This document shows, piece after piece, positions 7,938 to 15,589 of a DNA stretch of 16,082 bases (its first letter is position 1; every line of letters starts with the position of its first letter). The notes under the pieces were generated by a model that saw only the letters and a program-made list of their open reading frames with translations, was not told the origin of the DNA and did no database searches. The stretch lies in NCBI GenBank assembly GCA_023129805.1, contig JAGMBK010000028.1, positions 1-16,082 of the forward strand, written 5' to 3'. The position numbers and the translations under genes were made by a program. The stretch is from Candidatus Zixiibacteriota bacterium. Lineage in GTDB: Bacteria; Zixibacteria; MSB-5A5; SM1-73.

Positions 7938-8051
7938 GCTGAGGTGAGAAAGGCTAACAAAATATATATTGGGAAGTAATTTATACAAGTTTGATATACA
8001 CTATAAGAGAAGGGCTTTTAGATATTCATAATTCAAAGGACCTGATGGAAA

Positions 8052-8255
8052 ATGAGAAAAGATGAGGCTGAAAAAGTAGTTGACATAATTCTTGAGTGTG
8101 ATGGTGGTTGTAAATATTGTGTTTCCAGCCTATTAAATTTATTCCTTGCTAGTTTCAATGAATACGAACACATTGCAAAGAAAGCCTTTAAAGATAAATT
8201 TGGGATAGACCTTGAAGATTTTTTGAATCAATCACAAAAAAAGCATAGGTGCTGA
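8052..8255 (+). CDS. Small cysteine-motif protein of unknown function
   Basis: This 67-residue protein is acidic to neutral and probably helical. It has a CX3CX2C motif near the N-terminus (C16, C20, C23; ECDGGCKYC) and a final Cys67 (KKHRC). The spacing matches the radical-SAM iron-sulfur signature, including the aromatic residue before the third cysteine, but the protein is far too short for a radical-SAM barrel. A metal- or cluster-binding or redox role is only an inference. AAAGGA lies about 11 nt before the ATG, with a closer GGA. Codon structure and the helix EYEHIAKKAFKDKFGIDLEDFLN look like a real protein. I do not recognise the family. Confidence 0.6.
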   Translation: MRKDEAEKVVDIILECDGGCKYCVSSLLNLFLASFNEYEHIAKKAFKDKFGIDLEDFLNQSQKKHRC

Positions 8256-8258
8256 AAA

Positions 8259-8330
8259 ATGCCTGACAAAAAATATGGCAAACCGGCAAGACCCTCTGAA
8301 CTCTGGAACAAAGAAAACAGGATAACATGA
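8259..8330 (+). CDS. Possible 23-residue peptide or truncated gene start
   Basis: An ATG 4 nt after the stop of the 67-residue gene opens a short frame, MPDKKYGKPARPSELWNKEN plus RIT, ending in TGA. The composition looks protein-like, but the frame is very short and ends inside repeat R1 copy 2. It may be the beginning of a gene cut off when the repeat or the restriction-modification segment arrived, or chance. Confidence 0.2.
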   Translation: MPDKKYGKPARPSELWNKENRIT

Positions 8331-8407
8331 GGCTAAACGTGAGAAAAAAAACAAATAAAGCGAAGGGGATACAGTTAAAATAGCGAAAGGGATAATTATA
8401 TCATATT
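8313..8407. repeat. Repeat R1, copy 2
   Basis: This is the second, diverged copy of the ~90-nt repeat at 7149-7243, in the same orientation. It runs directly into repeat R2 (8405-8441). The region 8256-8527 therefore holds a short open frame, R1, R2 and a candidate promoter. Confidence 0.65.
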
Positions 8408-8441
8408 GAACACCACGCACATTGCTTCAGCAAACTGGCAA
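8405..8441. repeat. Repeat R2, upstream copy flanking the restriction-modification gene
   Basis: 30 of 37 bases match 11683-11719 in direct orientation, including ATTGAA, ACCAC and an uninterrupted TTGCTTCAGCAAA. Four of the seven differences are C/T changes and two are A/G-type. The copies lie about 90 nt before and 50 nt after the restriction-modification gene. Confidence 0.7.
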
Positions 8442-8488
8442 GGGTTATTTCCGATTTTGGTGGCATAAACGAAGCATGTTCGGTTGTC

Positions 8489-8516
8489 TTGAGTCAACTG
8501 AAACGGAGAGTAGAAT
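8489..8516 (+). promoter_or_regulatory. Candidate promoter giving a nearly leaderless restriction-modification mRNA
   Basis: TTGAGT (8489-8494, 4/6) is followed after 16 bp by TAGAAT (8511-8516, 5/6). The transcript would start near 8523, about 5 nt before the ATG at 8528. The only purine-rich site, GGAGAG (8505-8510), is 17 nt from the ATG and too far to act as a normal ribosome-binding site, which fits a near-leaderless message. Confidence 0.35.
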
Positions 8517-8527
8517 CAGTTTAAACG

Positions 8528-11500
8528 ATGAAGAAGACAGAAAAGGTTAAATTAGAGAAAACTCTGAGCTCCTACTTTAAAGAAATCCATAAGATTTATA
8601 TAGCCGGTGACTTCAGAGAGGAAAGCTTTTATCCGGCACTTAAAAAGCTGATTGAAGAGTGCTCTCAACTTTTTCAAAGGCAAGCCAGAGCAAACGTGCT
8701 TGTTCTACCTAAAAGGACAGAAGCAGGAATCCCTGATTTCCGTATTGGCAAAGATGGTGAAATCGTTGGATATGTTGAAGCAAAGACACCCGATTCTAAC
8801 CTTAATGAAATCGAAGACTCCGAGCAACTCAAAAGATATAGGGGCTCTCTGCCAAACCTTATTTTAACTAATTTCTTAGAATTCAGACTATATAAGCAAG
8901 GCGATCCCACAGATAAGGTAGAAGTAGGGCGCCGATTTACTTTGCAGCGTTTAAAGCACCCTCCCGTTCCTGAGAAGTTAGGTGAATTTTTCGAACTCTT
9001 GGAAAAGTTCTTCTCCTTTTCCACGCCCAAGATTAAGAAATCATCAGACCTCTCAATTGAGCTTGCAAAACGAACCCGATTCCTTGAGCATATCTTGCAA
9101 GAAGAGCTTTCCCGCGAGAATGAAGAAGTGACAAGATTTTATAAAGCCTTTCAGGAGGAGCTTATAGAGACCTTGACAAAGGAGAGGTTTGCTGACCTTT
9201 ATGCTCAAACTATTACCTATGGGCTTTTTGCGGCCAGAATGAAGGTACAAAATGGCTTCAAAAGAGAAACGGCATGGAAATTCATTCCTGAAAGCCTGCC
9301 GTTGCTCAAAGAAATATTTTATTCTATGATCGGACCCCATTTTCCGGAGTCTTTGATCTGGATTGTGGATGAGATAAGCCAACTCCTTGAAAAAGCAGAA
9401 ATTTCTTCAATTCTGAAGGAGTTCAAGACTACTCGATGGGAGGAAGACCCGGTAATTCACTTTTACGAAACTTTTCTCACTACTTATAATCCTAAGGAAA
9501 GAGAGCGGTTGGGGGTTTACTATACTCCTTTACCTGTTGTTTCTTATATTGTAAGATCCATTCATAAACTTTTGAAAACGAAGTTTGCAAAGTCTGAAGG
9601 GCTTGCCACAAAGGATGTTACCCTTCTTGATCCAGCCGCCGGAACCTTGACTTTTGTAGTTCAAGCCATCAAACAAGTCCAAAAAGAGTTGGAAGAGAAG
9701 AAAAAGAAAGGGCTCATTAAACCCTATATAGAAGAACACATTCTTCCTCATTTCCATGCCTTTGAGATTTTAGTTGCGCCTTACACAGTAGGGCATTTCA
9801 AAGTTTCTATGGTCTTAGAGGAAATGGGTTACCGGTTTAAGGAAGATGAACGATTCAAATTCTACCTCACAAATACTCTGGAGATGAAAGAACCCGGGGA
9901 GATTAGTTTTCTCATCGACCTTACCAGAGAAGGGCAAGAGGCTAAAAGGATAAAGGAAGAAGTCCCGATTCTGGTTGTCCTTGGCAATCCTCCTTATTCA
10001 GTTAGTTCAGAGAATAAGTCGGACTTTATCGAAAACTTGATGGATGATTACAAAGAGGATGTGAGGAACGAGCGAAATATCCAGCCACTTTCTGACGATT
10101 ATTTAAAGTTCATTCGATTTGCTCACTGGAAGATAGCCCAAGCAGGTAAAGGAATCTTAGGATTTATTACCAACAACTCTTACCTTTCGGGAATAATCCA
10201 TCGAGGCATGAGAAGAAAACTTCTGGAGACCTTTGATGAGATTTACATCCTGAATCTTCATGGCTCTTCACGAATTGGGGAAAAGACACCCGAAGGCGGT
10301 AAAGATGAAAATGTGTTTGACATTCAGCAGGGAGTTACCATTGCCCTTTATGTGAAATTGCAAAAACCAGAGAAAGAGAAAAAGATATACTATGGCGACC
10401 TCTGGGGATTGAGGAGCGAAAAATATGATTATTTGATGAAGAATGACATAAAAACAACCAAGTGGCAGAAACTTGAACCAGTAGCACCATATTACTTCTT
10501 TGTCCCTAAGGATTTCGCCTTGCAAGAGGAGTATGAGAAATTCTGGAAGGTGACGGAGATTTTTAACTTATATAGAAGTGGAGTTTCTACCTTGAGAGAC
10601 CACTTTGTTGTCGCTTTTAATGAACAAGAACTTGTTAGTAAAATACATGTTTTTAGAGGTAATCTAGAAGACGAAATTATAAAGAAAGCGTTAGATTTGA
10701 AAGATACAAGAGACTGGAATCTTCATGAAGCAAGGGAAAATTTTAGAAAATCTAATTTTAGAGATTTTATAAAGAAATATTCTTATAGACCTTTTGATAT
10801 AAGGTTAATCTGTTATGAACAATCGCTATATGACAGAGGTTGTTCCCGCATAGAATTTATGAGCAATTTTTTCCGGCCTAACTTTGGCTTAATTTTAAGA
10901 AGAACATCTGGAAAGGATTGGCAGCATGTTTTTGTGACAACCAATATTATGGATATGAATTATTTGAGGGCAAGAACTTACGTTTTTCCCCTTTACCGCT
11001 ATCCGGGTGAATCCCGAGGACGACTTTTTGATAAGGAAACATCTAATGCAAAACACATTCCCAATTTCAAACCTGAGTTTTTGCAGGCAGTAAAAAAATG
11101 TATTGGTAAAGAGTCTACCCCAGAAGAGATTTTCTATTATATATACGCTGTCCTTTACTCTTCTACCTATCGCATGCGTTATGAGGAATTTCTCAAGATA
11201 GATTTTCCGAGGATTCCTCTGCCCTCCCCGCCAAAGGCGGGTCTGCCTATGGCAGAAAACAAAGCTTTATTCAAAAAATTGAGCAATTTTGGACAAGAGC
11301 TTGTTGATCTTCATTTGCTCAAGCATTCATCCCTTGATGACACAGAGATTGGTTTTCCAAAAGGTGGCTCCAATACGGTGGAAAAGGTTATGTATGATGA
11401 ACAGAACCAGAGAGTTTTCATAAACAAAGAACAGTACTTTGATGGCGTTTCAAAGGAAGTGTGGAAATATCGAATCGGAGCCTATCAGGTGATGGAGAAA

Positions 11501-11635
11501 TATCTGAAGGACAGAAAGAAGCGGAAGCTTTCTCTTGAAGAGACTAACCATTATATTAAAGTAGCAAAAGCCATTCGATTAACAATTGGGCTACAAGAAA
11601 AGATTGATGAGGTCTATGGAGAAAGTGAAATTTAA
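8528..11635 (+). CDS. Single-chain restriction-modification enzyme (type IIG / type ISP-like)
   Basis: The 1035-residue product combines nuclease, adenine methyltransferase and target recognition in one chain, so it could both cut foreign DNA and protect host DNA. An N-terminal PD-(D/E)xK nuclease is indicated by D70 (IPDFRI) and E84-A-K86 (GYVEAK). A helical connector precedes the N6-adenine methylase: YYTPLPVV (motif X region), DPAAGTLTF at 368-376 (SAM motif I), and NPPY at 487-490 (catalytic motif IV). The C-terminal third should hold the target recognition domain and resembles the type ISP C-terminal region. It lacks the helicase of true type ISP enzymes such as LlaBIII, so type IIG is more likely. 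A 33-nt palindromic element (11228-11260) adds PPKAGLPMAEN near the C-terminus. The frame is intact and all visible catalytic residues are present; the recognition site is unknown. Confidence 0.9.
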   Translation: MKKTEKVKLEKTLSSYFKEIHKIYIAGDFREESFYPALKKLIEECSQLFQRQARANVLVLPKRTEAGIPDFRIGKDGEIVGYVEAKTPDSNLNEIEDSEQLKRYRGSLPNLILTNFLEFRLYKQGDPTDKVEVGRRFTLQRLKHPPVPEKLGEFFELLEKFFSFSTPKIKKSSDLSIELAKRTRFLEHILQEELSRENEEVTRFYKAFQEELIETLTKERFADLYAQTITYGLFAARMKVQNGFKRETAWKFIPESLPLLKEIFYSMIGPHFPESLIWIVDEISQLLEKAEISSILKEFKTTRWEEDPVIHFYETFLTTYNPKERERLGVYYTPLPVVSYIVRSIHKLLKTKFAKSEGLATKDVTLLDPAAGTLTFVVQAIKQVQKELEEKKKKGLIKPYIEEHILPHFHAFEILVAPYTVGHFKVSMVLEEMGYRFKEDERFKFYLTNTLEMKEPGEISFLIDLTREGQEAKRIKEEVPILVVLGNPPYSVSSENKSDFIENLMDDYKEDVRNERNIQPLSDDYLKFIRFAHWKIAQAGKGILGFITNNSYLSGIIHRGMRRKLLETFDEIYILNLHGSSRIGEKTPEGGKDENVFDIQQGVTIALYVKLQKPEKEKKIYYGDLWGLRSEKYDYLMKNDIKTTKWQKLEPVAPYYFFVPKDFALQEEYEKFWKVTEIFNLYRSGVSTLRDHFVVAFNEQELVSKIHVFRGNLEDEIIKKALDLKDTRDWNLHEARENFRKSNFRDFIKKYSYRPFDIRLICYEQSLYDRGCSRIEFMSNFFRPNFGLILRRTSGKDWQHVFVTTNIMDMNYLRARTYVFPLYRYPGESRGRLFDKETSNAKHIPNFKPEFLQAVKKCIGKESTPEEIFYYIYAVLYSSTYRMRYEEFLKIDFPRIPLPSPPKAGLPMAENKALFKKLSNFGQELVDLHLLKHSSLDDTEIGFPKGGSNTVEKVMYDEQNQRVFINKEQYFDGVSKEVWKYRIGAYQVMEKYLKDRKKRKLSLEETNHYIKVAKAIRLTIGLQEKIDEVYGESEI
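11228..11260. repeat. Double-hairpin palindromic element, copy 2 (inside restriction-modification gene)
   Basis: CCGCC, loop AAA, GGCGG (11228-11240), a spacer G, then TCTGCC, loop TAT, GGCAGA (11242-11256) and AAAC. Flanking C11227 and G11241 extend the first stem to 6 bp. 31 of 33 bases match copy 1. Here it starts at codon position 1 and reads PPKAGLPMAEN. Confidence 0.85.
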
Positions 11636-11682
11636 GACATCACATCATCTAACACAGCACAAAAAATTCAACCTTTGGGCTG

Positions 11683-11719
11683 ATTGAATACCACATACGT
11701 TGCTTCAGCAAATAGCCAA
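11683..11719. repeat. Repeat R2, downstream copy flanking the restriction-modification gene
   Basis: Direct-orientation partner of 8405-8441 (30 of 37 identical), starting 48 nt after the restriction-modification stop codon and 77 nt before the next ATG. The two copies are 3278 bp apart. No T-run terminator was seen between 11636 and 11759. Confidence 0.7.
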
Positions 11720-11759
11720 AAGAGCGGAAGGCGGAAAAAAGGAAATGGAGATGTAGAAA

Positions 11760-12803
11760 ATGAGTAAAGAGACGATAGATGTAGCGCTTGCAATAGTTCA
11801 AATAGCGATGTTAATCGCTTTGATCCTATATGTAATAAAAACATGGCAAATTGCTTCTGCCTCCAAGAGATCAACGGAAGTATCGGAAAAGATTCTTAAA
11901 GAAATGAAAGAATCTCGAGACCAAGAGGTTGCACCATATGTAGTTACCTACTTTGATATCCCTTACGGAAAACATTGGATATACCTCGTTGTAAGAAATG
12001 TAGGCAAAAGTGTTGCAAAGAATGTCAAGCTGGAATTTCAACCCTCACTTAAGAATACCGAGGGAGAGGAGATAAACGATATACCTCTCATAAAGGAAGG
12101 AACTGCCTCAATTCCTCCAGGATATAAAATACGAACCTTTTTTGATAGCGCAATTTCCTATTTCAACAAAAGAGAGTTACCATTAACCTATAAGGTGAAA
12201 GTTTCCTATTCTGGAGGGTTACGAGCAGACATGAGAAGCACGGAACAAATAATGGATTTATATGCATTCAAGGGTCTATCTTTTCTGGATGAGAAAGGAG
12301 TGCACGAGCTTGTAAAGGAAGTCGAAAAGCTTGTTAAATACAATAACGGGATGAAGCAGGAGTTGAAGAAGGTAGCAGATAGTTTAGCCAGTGGGATTTG
12401 GCTCAAGAACCTAGAGGTTTTGACGACCGGTTTACTCTTAGAACCAGAGGTATGGAAGTCTAGCGCTTTGTCAAAACTAATTGAATTTAAGACACTATGG
12501 ATGTCTGTTTATGGTGGAGCACGCGAAAAACTCTGGGGTCAGTTTCTTGCAGATTTCAAAAATAGATCGGCTATCATTGCATCGCAGATTCGGATTATTG
12601 CTTGCTCCGCCCCCACCAATATTTCATCTGAACTAACAGGTGGCTTGGTTGTAATTGCGGCCAAATTGTCTGAGTTAGCAAGAGCACATTTTCCGCCTGA
12701 CGGAGGCAAATCAGTTGATGCCTTTGATACACTTGGTGCCAAGATTATAAGCCTTATAGATGAAACTATCGGACAAATTGAACTACATAGGGAAGGCTCT
12801 TGA
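11760..12803 (+). CDS. Membrane-anchored protein of unknown function
   Basis: The 347-residue product has one N-terminal membrane helix (about 7-27, VALAIVQIAMLIALILYVI). A probable helical linker (about 28-55, rich in Lys, Glu and Ser) follows. Then comes a beta-rich domain (about 57-165) with the segment IYLVVRNVGKSVAKNVKLEF, a pattern shared by many beta-sandwich proteins of unknown role. The rest is mainly helical. It has no signal cleavage site, so it is likely anchored with its bulk on one side of the inner membrane; the side is uncertain. GGAG lies 9 nt before the ATG. It sits between the restriction-modification gene and the polysaccharide operon, only 25 nt before the latter, so it may be co-transcribed with it. 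A link to restriction or defence is suggested by position only. I do not recognise the family. Confidence 0.7.
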   Translation: MSKETIDVALAIVQIAMLIALILYVIKTWQIASASKRSTEVSEKILKEMKESRDQEVAPYVVTYFDIPYGKHWIYLVVRNVGKSVAKNVKLEFQPSLKNTEGEEINDIPLIKEGTASIPPGYKIRTFFDSAISYFNKRELPLTYKVKVSYSGGLRADMRSTEQIMDLYAFKGLSFLDEKGVHELVKEVEKLVKYNNGMKQELKKVADSLASGIWLKNLEVLTTGLLLEPEVWKSSALSKLIEFKTLWMSVYGGAREKLWGQFLADFKNRSAIIASQIRIIACSAPTNISSELTGGLVVIAAKLSELARAHFPPDGGKSVDAFDTLGAKIISLIDETIGQIELHREGS

Positions 12804-12828
12804 GGTCGTAGAGAGATCTTTGGAAAAT

Positions 12829-13962
12829 ATGAATGTAGCTTTAGTTCATGATTGGTTGACCGGGATGAGAGGAGGAGAGAAGTGTCTGGAGATTCTGTGT
12901 GAGCTTTTTCCGGATGCAACCGTCTACACCCTTTTGCATAAGAGGGGCTCGGTCTCAGAGACCATTTCCCGGATGAAGATTAAAACCTCATTCGTTCAGA
13001 ATCTCCCCTTCTCTTCAAGTCACTATCAAAAATATCTTCCCCTTTTTCCCACGGCCATTGAGCAGTTTAACTTAACAGATTTTGATCTGGTCATCTCCTC
13101 CAGCCATTGTGTTGCCAAGGGGGTGATCACCTCTCCGGAGACGTGCCATATCTGCTATTGCTATACCCCTATGAGATACGCCTGGGAGATGTATTATATC
13201 TACTTCTCCCAAAATAGTGTCAGTCCGCTTATCCGCTGGAGCATCCCATTTTTCATGAATTATCTGAGAACCTGGGATGAGAAATCCGCTGACCGGGTGG
13301 ACCACTTTGCAGCAATCTCGGAGAACGTAAGAAGACGAATCAAAAAACACTATCGCCGGGATTCCGAGGTGATCTATCCTCCGGTGGATACAGAGTATTT
13401 TGATTTAAGTAGGAAGGAGGGGGAGTATTATCTTGTGGTCTCCGCTTTAGTTCCTTATAAGAGGATCGATTTGGCTATTTTAGCTTTCAATGAGCTGAAT
13501 CTTCCTCTTGTGGTTATCGGCGAAGGCTCGGAGAAAAAAAAGTTGATGAAAATTGCAAAGAAAAATATTAAGTTTATGGATTGGCTAGCTGGTTCTGAGT
13601 TGAAAAGGTATTATGCAGAATGCAGGGCTTTGATCTTTCCGGGAGAGGAGGACTTTGGCATCGTGCCGGTGGAGGCTCAGGCTTGCGGTAAGCCGGTGAT
13701 AGCATTCGGAAAAGGAGGAGTGACCGAATCAGTCAAAGGAGCCTATCCGGATCAAGAGATCACCTCCTGGCACACGGGAATATTCTTTTACCCTCAGACC
13801 AAAGATGCCTTAATTGAAGCAGTGCAGTATTGCAATTTGGTCAGATTCGATCCGGAGCGCATAAGAGAGCACTCACTTCGGTTTGACAAAAAGAACTTCA
13901 AAGAGAAGATAAAAGAATTCATAGAGATAAAATTCGAGGAGCATAGAAAAAATCTAAGATGA
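12829..13962 (+). CDS. Family 4 glycosyltransferase
   Basis: The 377-residue enzyme should transfer a sugar from a nucleotide donor onto a lipid-linked glycan at the cytoplasmic face. I chose the ATG at 12829 because MNVALVHDWLTGMRGGEKCL is the usual family N-terminus. An in-frame ATG at 12760 would add 23 residues that lie inside the previous gene. Conserved segments include DLVISSSHCVAKGV and CYCYTPMRYAWEMY in the N-terminal half. The C-terminal GT-B domain has GEGSEKKKL and the EX7E motif (E274 and E282, GEEDFGIVPVEAQACGKP). Its stop overlaps the start of the sugar-phosphate transferase by 4 bp (ATGA at 13959-13962), so translation is probably coupled. The sugar and linkage cannot be told from sequence. 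Confidence 0.9.
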   Translation: MNVALVHDWLTGMRGGEKCLEILCELFPDATVYTLLHKRGSVSETISRMKIKTSFVQNLPFSSSHYQKYLPLFPTAIEQFNLTDFDLVISSSHCVAKGVITSPETCHICYCYTPMRYAWEMYYIYFSQNSVSPLIRWSIPFFMNYLRTWDEKSADRVDHFAAISENVRRRIKKHYRRDSEVIYPPVDTEYFDLSRKEGEYYLVVSALVPYKRIDLAILAFNELNLPLVVIGEGSEKKKLMKIAKKNIKFMDWLAGSELKRYYAECRALIFPGEEDFGIVPVEAQACGKPVIAFGKGGVTESVKGAYPDQEITSWHTGIFFYPQTKDALIEAVQYCNLVRFDPERIREHSLRFDKKNFKEKIKEFIEIKFEEHRKNLR

Positions 13963-15386
13963 AAAAAGAGACCTTCAGGCACATATTTCCGTTTTTTCTT
14001 TTCTTGGCGGATGTGATAATTATCTTCTCGTCGATCCTTTTAGCTTACTGGGTGAGATTCTATTCCCTTTTGACCGAAATCGTTCCAGTCACCAAAGGGA
14101 TCCCCCCCCTGTCTTTTTATCTTTACGGTTCGATTTTTGTGGTGGTGGTGTGGGTGGCAGTGTTCAATGCCTATGGACTTTACAAAAGCACCCGACCCAA
14201 GTCCGCTTTCGATGAGTTCTATCTTTTAGCCAAAAGCGCCACCCTGGGATTTCTGGTGGTGCTGGCATTCACCTTCTTTTATCGGGACACTTCATATTCT
14301 CGCGCTACTTTGGTGGCATCCTGGATTTTGGGCATAGTTCTGCTTTATGGAGAAAGAAGGCTCATGGCAAGAGTGGAACGCCATTTTACCAAGCGCGGCT
14401 ATGGGGTGAAAAAGGCGATAATAGTGGGAACCGGAGAGATGGGGCTCTCACTTTATAAGAGATGGAAGGAAAATCCTCAACTGGGGTTTAAGCTTATCGG
14501 TCTGGTGGAAGGTGGAGGAAAATATGAGGAACAGACCAATCCTATGGTTGCTCCAGACATACAGGTTTTAGGAACCATAGACGATCTTTCCCGGATAATT
14601 AAAGACGAGAACGTGGAGCTTGTGATTTTGGCTTTGCCTTTGTCCTATCATCACAAAATCATGGAGATCATCTTAGGCTGTGAGGACTTGAAGGTGGAAT
14701 TTCAGATAGTGCCGGATATGTTTGAGATCATGGCGGCAAGAGCAAAAGTCGTCTCCCTGGACGGAGTACCTTTAATTTCCCTGGGACGCACCCCGCTGGA
14801 GGGATGGAACAGAATTTTGAAAAGATCTGTGGATGTAACCCTTTCTGCTGCCGGACTGGTGCTTCTTTCCCCTGTTTTTGCGATACTTGCAATTTTAATA
14901 AAGCTTGATTCCAAAGGGTCAGTGTTTTACAAGCAGGAAAGGCTGGGCAGGGACGGGAAAAGATTTATTCACTATAAGTTCAGATCCATGATAGAAAATG
15001 CGGAGGAGAAGACCGGACCAACCTTTGCTCAGGATGATGATCCTCGTAGAACTAAAGTAGGGGCATTCATGCGAAGAAATAATTTTGATGAGTTTCCTCA
15101 GCTTTTCAACGTATTGAAGGGGGATATGAGTTTGGTGGGACCCCGTCCAGAAAGAAAATTTTTTGTCGATAAGTTTAAAGAGGGGATACCTCGCTATTTT
15201 CTGCGCCACAAGGTCAAATCCGGGATCACTGGCTGGGCGCAGGTGAATGGGTTGAGGGGAAACACATCCATAGAGGAGAGGACAAAGTACGATCTCTTTT
15301 ATATGGAGAACTGGTCGCTGGCTTTTGATATCAAGATATTGCTTTTGACCCTGAAGGATTGGTTCTCCTCAAAAAATGCATATTAG
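13959..15386 (+). CDS. Initiating polyprenyl-phosphate sugar-phosphate transferase (WbaP-like)
   Basis: This 475-residue membrane enzyme should start glycan synthesis by moving a sugar-1-phosphate from a UDP-sugar to undecaprenyl phosphate. About four N-terminal membrane helices fill residues 10-130. A Rossmann-like CoA-binding-type domain (about 148-270) has GTGEMG at 157-162. The C-terminal bacterial sugar transferase domain (about 285-470) starts with RILKRSVDVTLSAAGLVLLS, a re-entrant helix region. It continues through YKQERLGRDGKRFIHYKFRSM, the catalytic Asp-Glu pair D377-E378 (NNFDEFPQLFNVLKGDMS), VGPRPE and SGITGWAQVNG. All these are typical of the WbaP/PssY-type polyprenyl glycosylphosphotransferases. 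It overlaps the glycosyltransferase gene by 4 bp and lacks its own strong ribosome site. The first sugar (glucose, galactose or an N-acetyl sugar) is not determined. Confidence 0.93.
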   Translation: MKKETFRHIFPFFLFLADVIIIFSSILLAYWVRFYSLLTEIVPVTKGIPPLSFYLYGSIFVVVVWVAVFNAYGLYKSTRPKSAFDEFYLLAKSATLGFLVVLAFTFFYRDTSYSRATLVASWILGIVLLYGERRLMARVERHFTKRGYGVKKAIIVGTGEMGLSLYKRWKENPQLGFKLIGLVEGGGKYEEQTNPMVAPDIQVLGTIDDLSRIIKDENVELVILALPLSYHHKIMEIILGCEDLKVEFQIVPDMFEIMAARAKVVSLDGVPLISLGRTPLEGWNRILKRSVDVTLSAAGLVLLSPVFAILAILIKLDSKGSVFYKQERLGRDGKRFIHYKFRSMIENAEEKTGPTFAQDDDPRRTKVGAFMRRNNFDEFPQLFNVLKGDMSLVGPRPERKFFVDKFKEGIPRYFLRHKVKSGITGWAQVNGLRGNTSIEERTKYDLFYMENWSLAFDIKILLLTLKDWFSSKNAY

Positions 15387-15392
15387 AAAACC

Positions 15393-15420
15393 GTCGAATA
15401 GGTCTTCGACCATATTCGAC
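15393..15420. repeat. Long hairpin just after the sugar-phosphate transferase gene
   Basis: GTCGAATA (15393-15400) pairs with TATTCGAC (15413-15420), and inside it GGTC (15401-15404) pairs with GACC (15408-15411) around a TTC loop. This gives 12 bp with a single bulged A at 15412. It starts 6 nt after the stop codon. No T-run follows, so it may stabilise the 3' end rather than terminate transcription. Confidence 0.75.
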
Positions 15421-15443
15421 CTACAGTTTAATGGTCGTAGGTC
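15418..15443. repeat. Alternative hairpin bridging the two flanking hairpins
   Basis: GACCTAC (15418-15424) pairs perfectly with GTAGGTC (15437-15443) over a 12-nt loop. Its ends use bases of the hairpins on each side, so the structures are mutually exclusive. Confidence 0.5.
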
Positions 15444-15475
15444 CGAAATGTCTCGCCTGTGGCGGGACTTTCGGA
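15441..15475. repeat. Two-tier hairpin containing a relative of the palindromic element core
   Basis: GTCCGAAA (15441-15448) pairs with TTTCGGAC (15468-15475 region, 8 bp). After one unpaired T, GTCTCGCC (15450-15457) pairs with GGCGGGAC (15461-15468), with one G-T wobble, around a TGT loop. The inner part resembles the CCGCC/GGCGG core of the element at 7738 and 11228, inverted. Since base 15468 is the last C of the inner stem, the outer arm is TTTCGGAC from 15469-15475 with its final pairing slightly flexible. Confidence 0.65.
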
Positions 15476-15589
15476 CTAAGAGCTCCAGCCTGCGTGGTGG
15501 AGGGGGGAAATATAGTAAACTCAGTTGGTGTTTTCGCTTGACTTATTCAAATTGTTTATTAAATTAATATCCGTCAAAGGAAGGAAAAA

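Noticed and set aside
7738..7950. CCGCCAAAGGCGG hairpins as a CRISPR array
   Set aside because: Only a few copies, irregular spacing (171 nt and over 3 kb), and no similar-length spacers or cas genes.
12760..12828. Upstream in-frame start for the glycosyltransferase
   Set aside because: It would add 23 residues lying within the preceding gene, while the family N-terminus MNVALVHDWL begins exactly at 12829.
15359..15567. Two overlapping plus-strand open frames after the sugar-phosphate transferase
   Set aside because: They consist mostly of the hairpin cluster sequence in two frames and have no ribosome site or domain resemblance.
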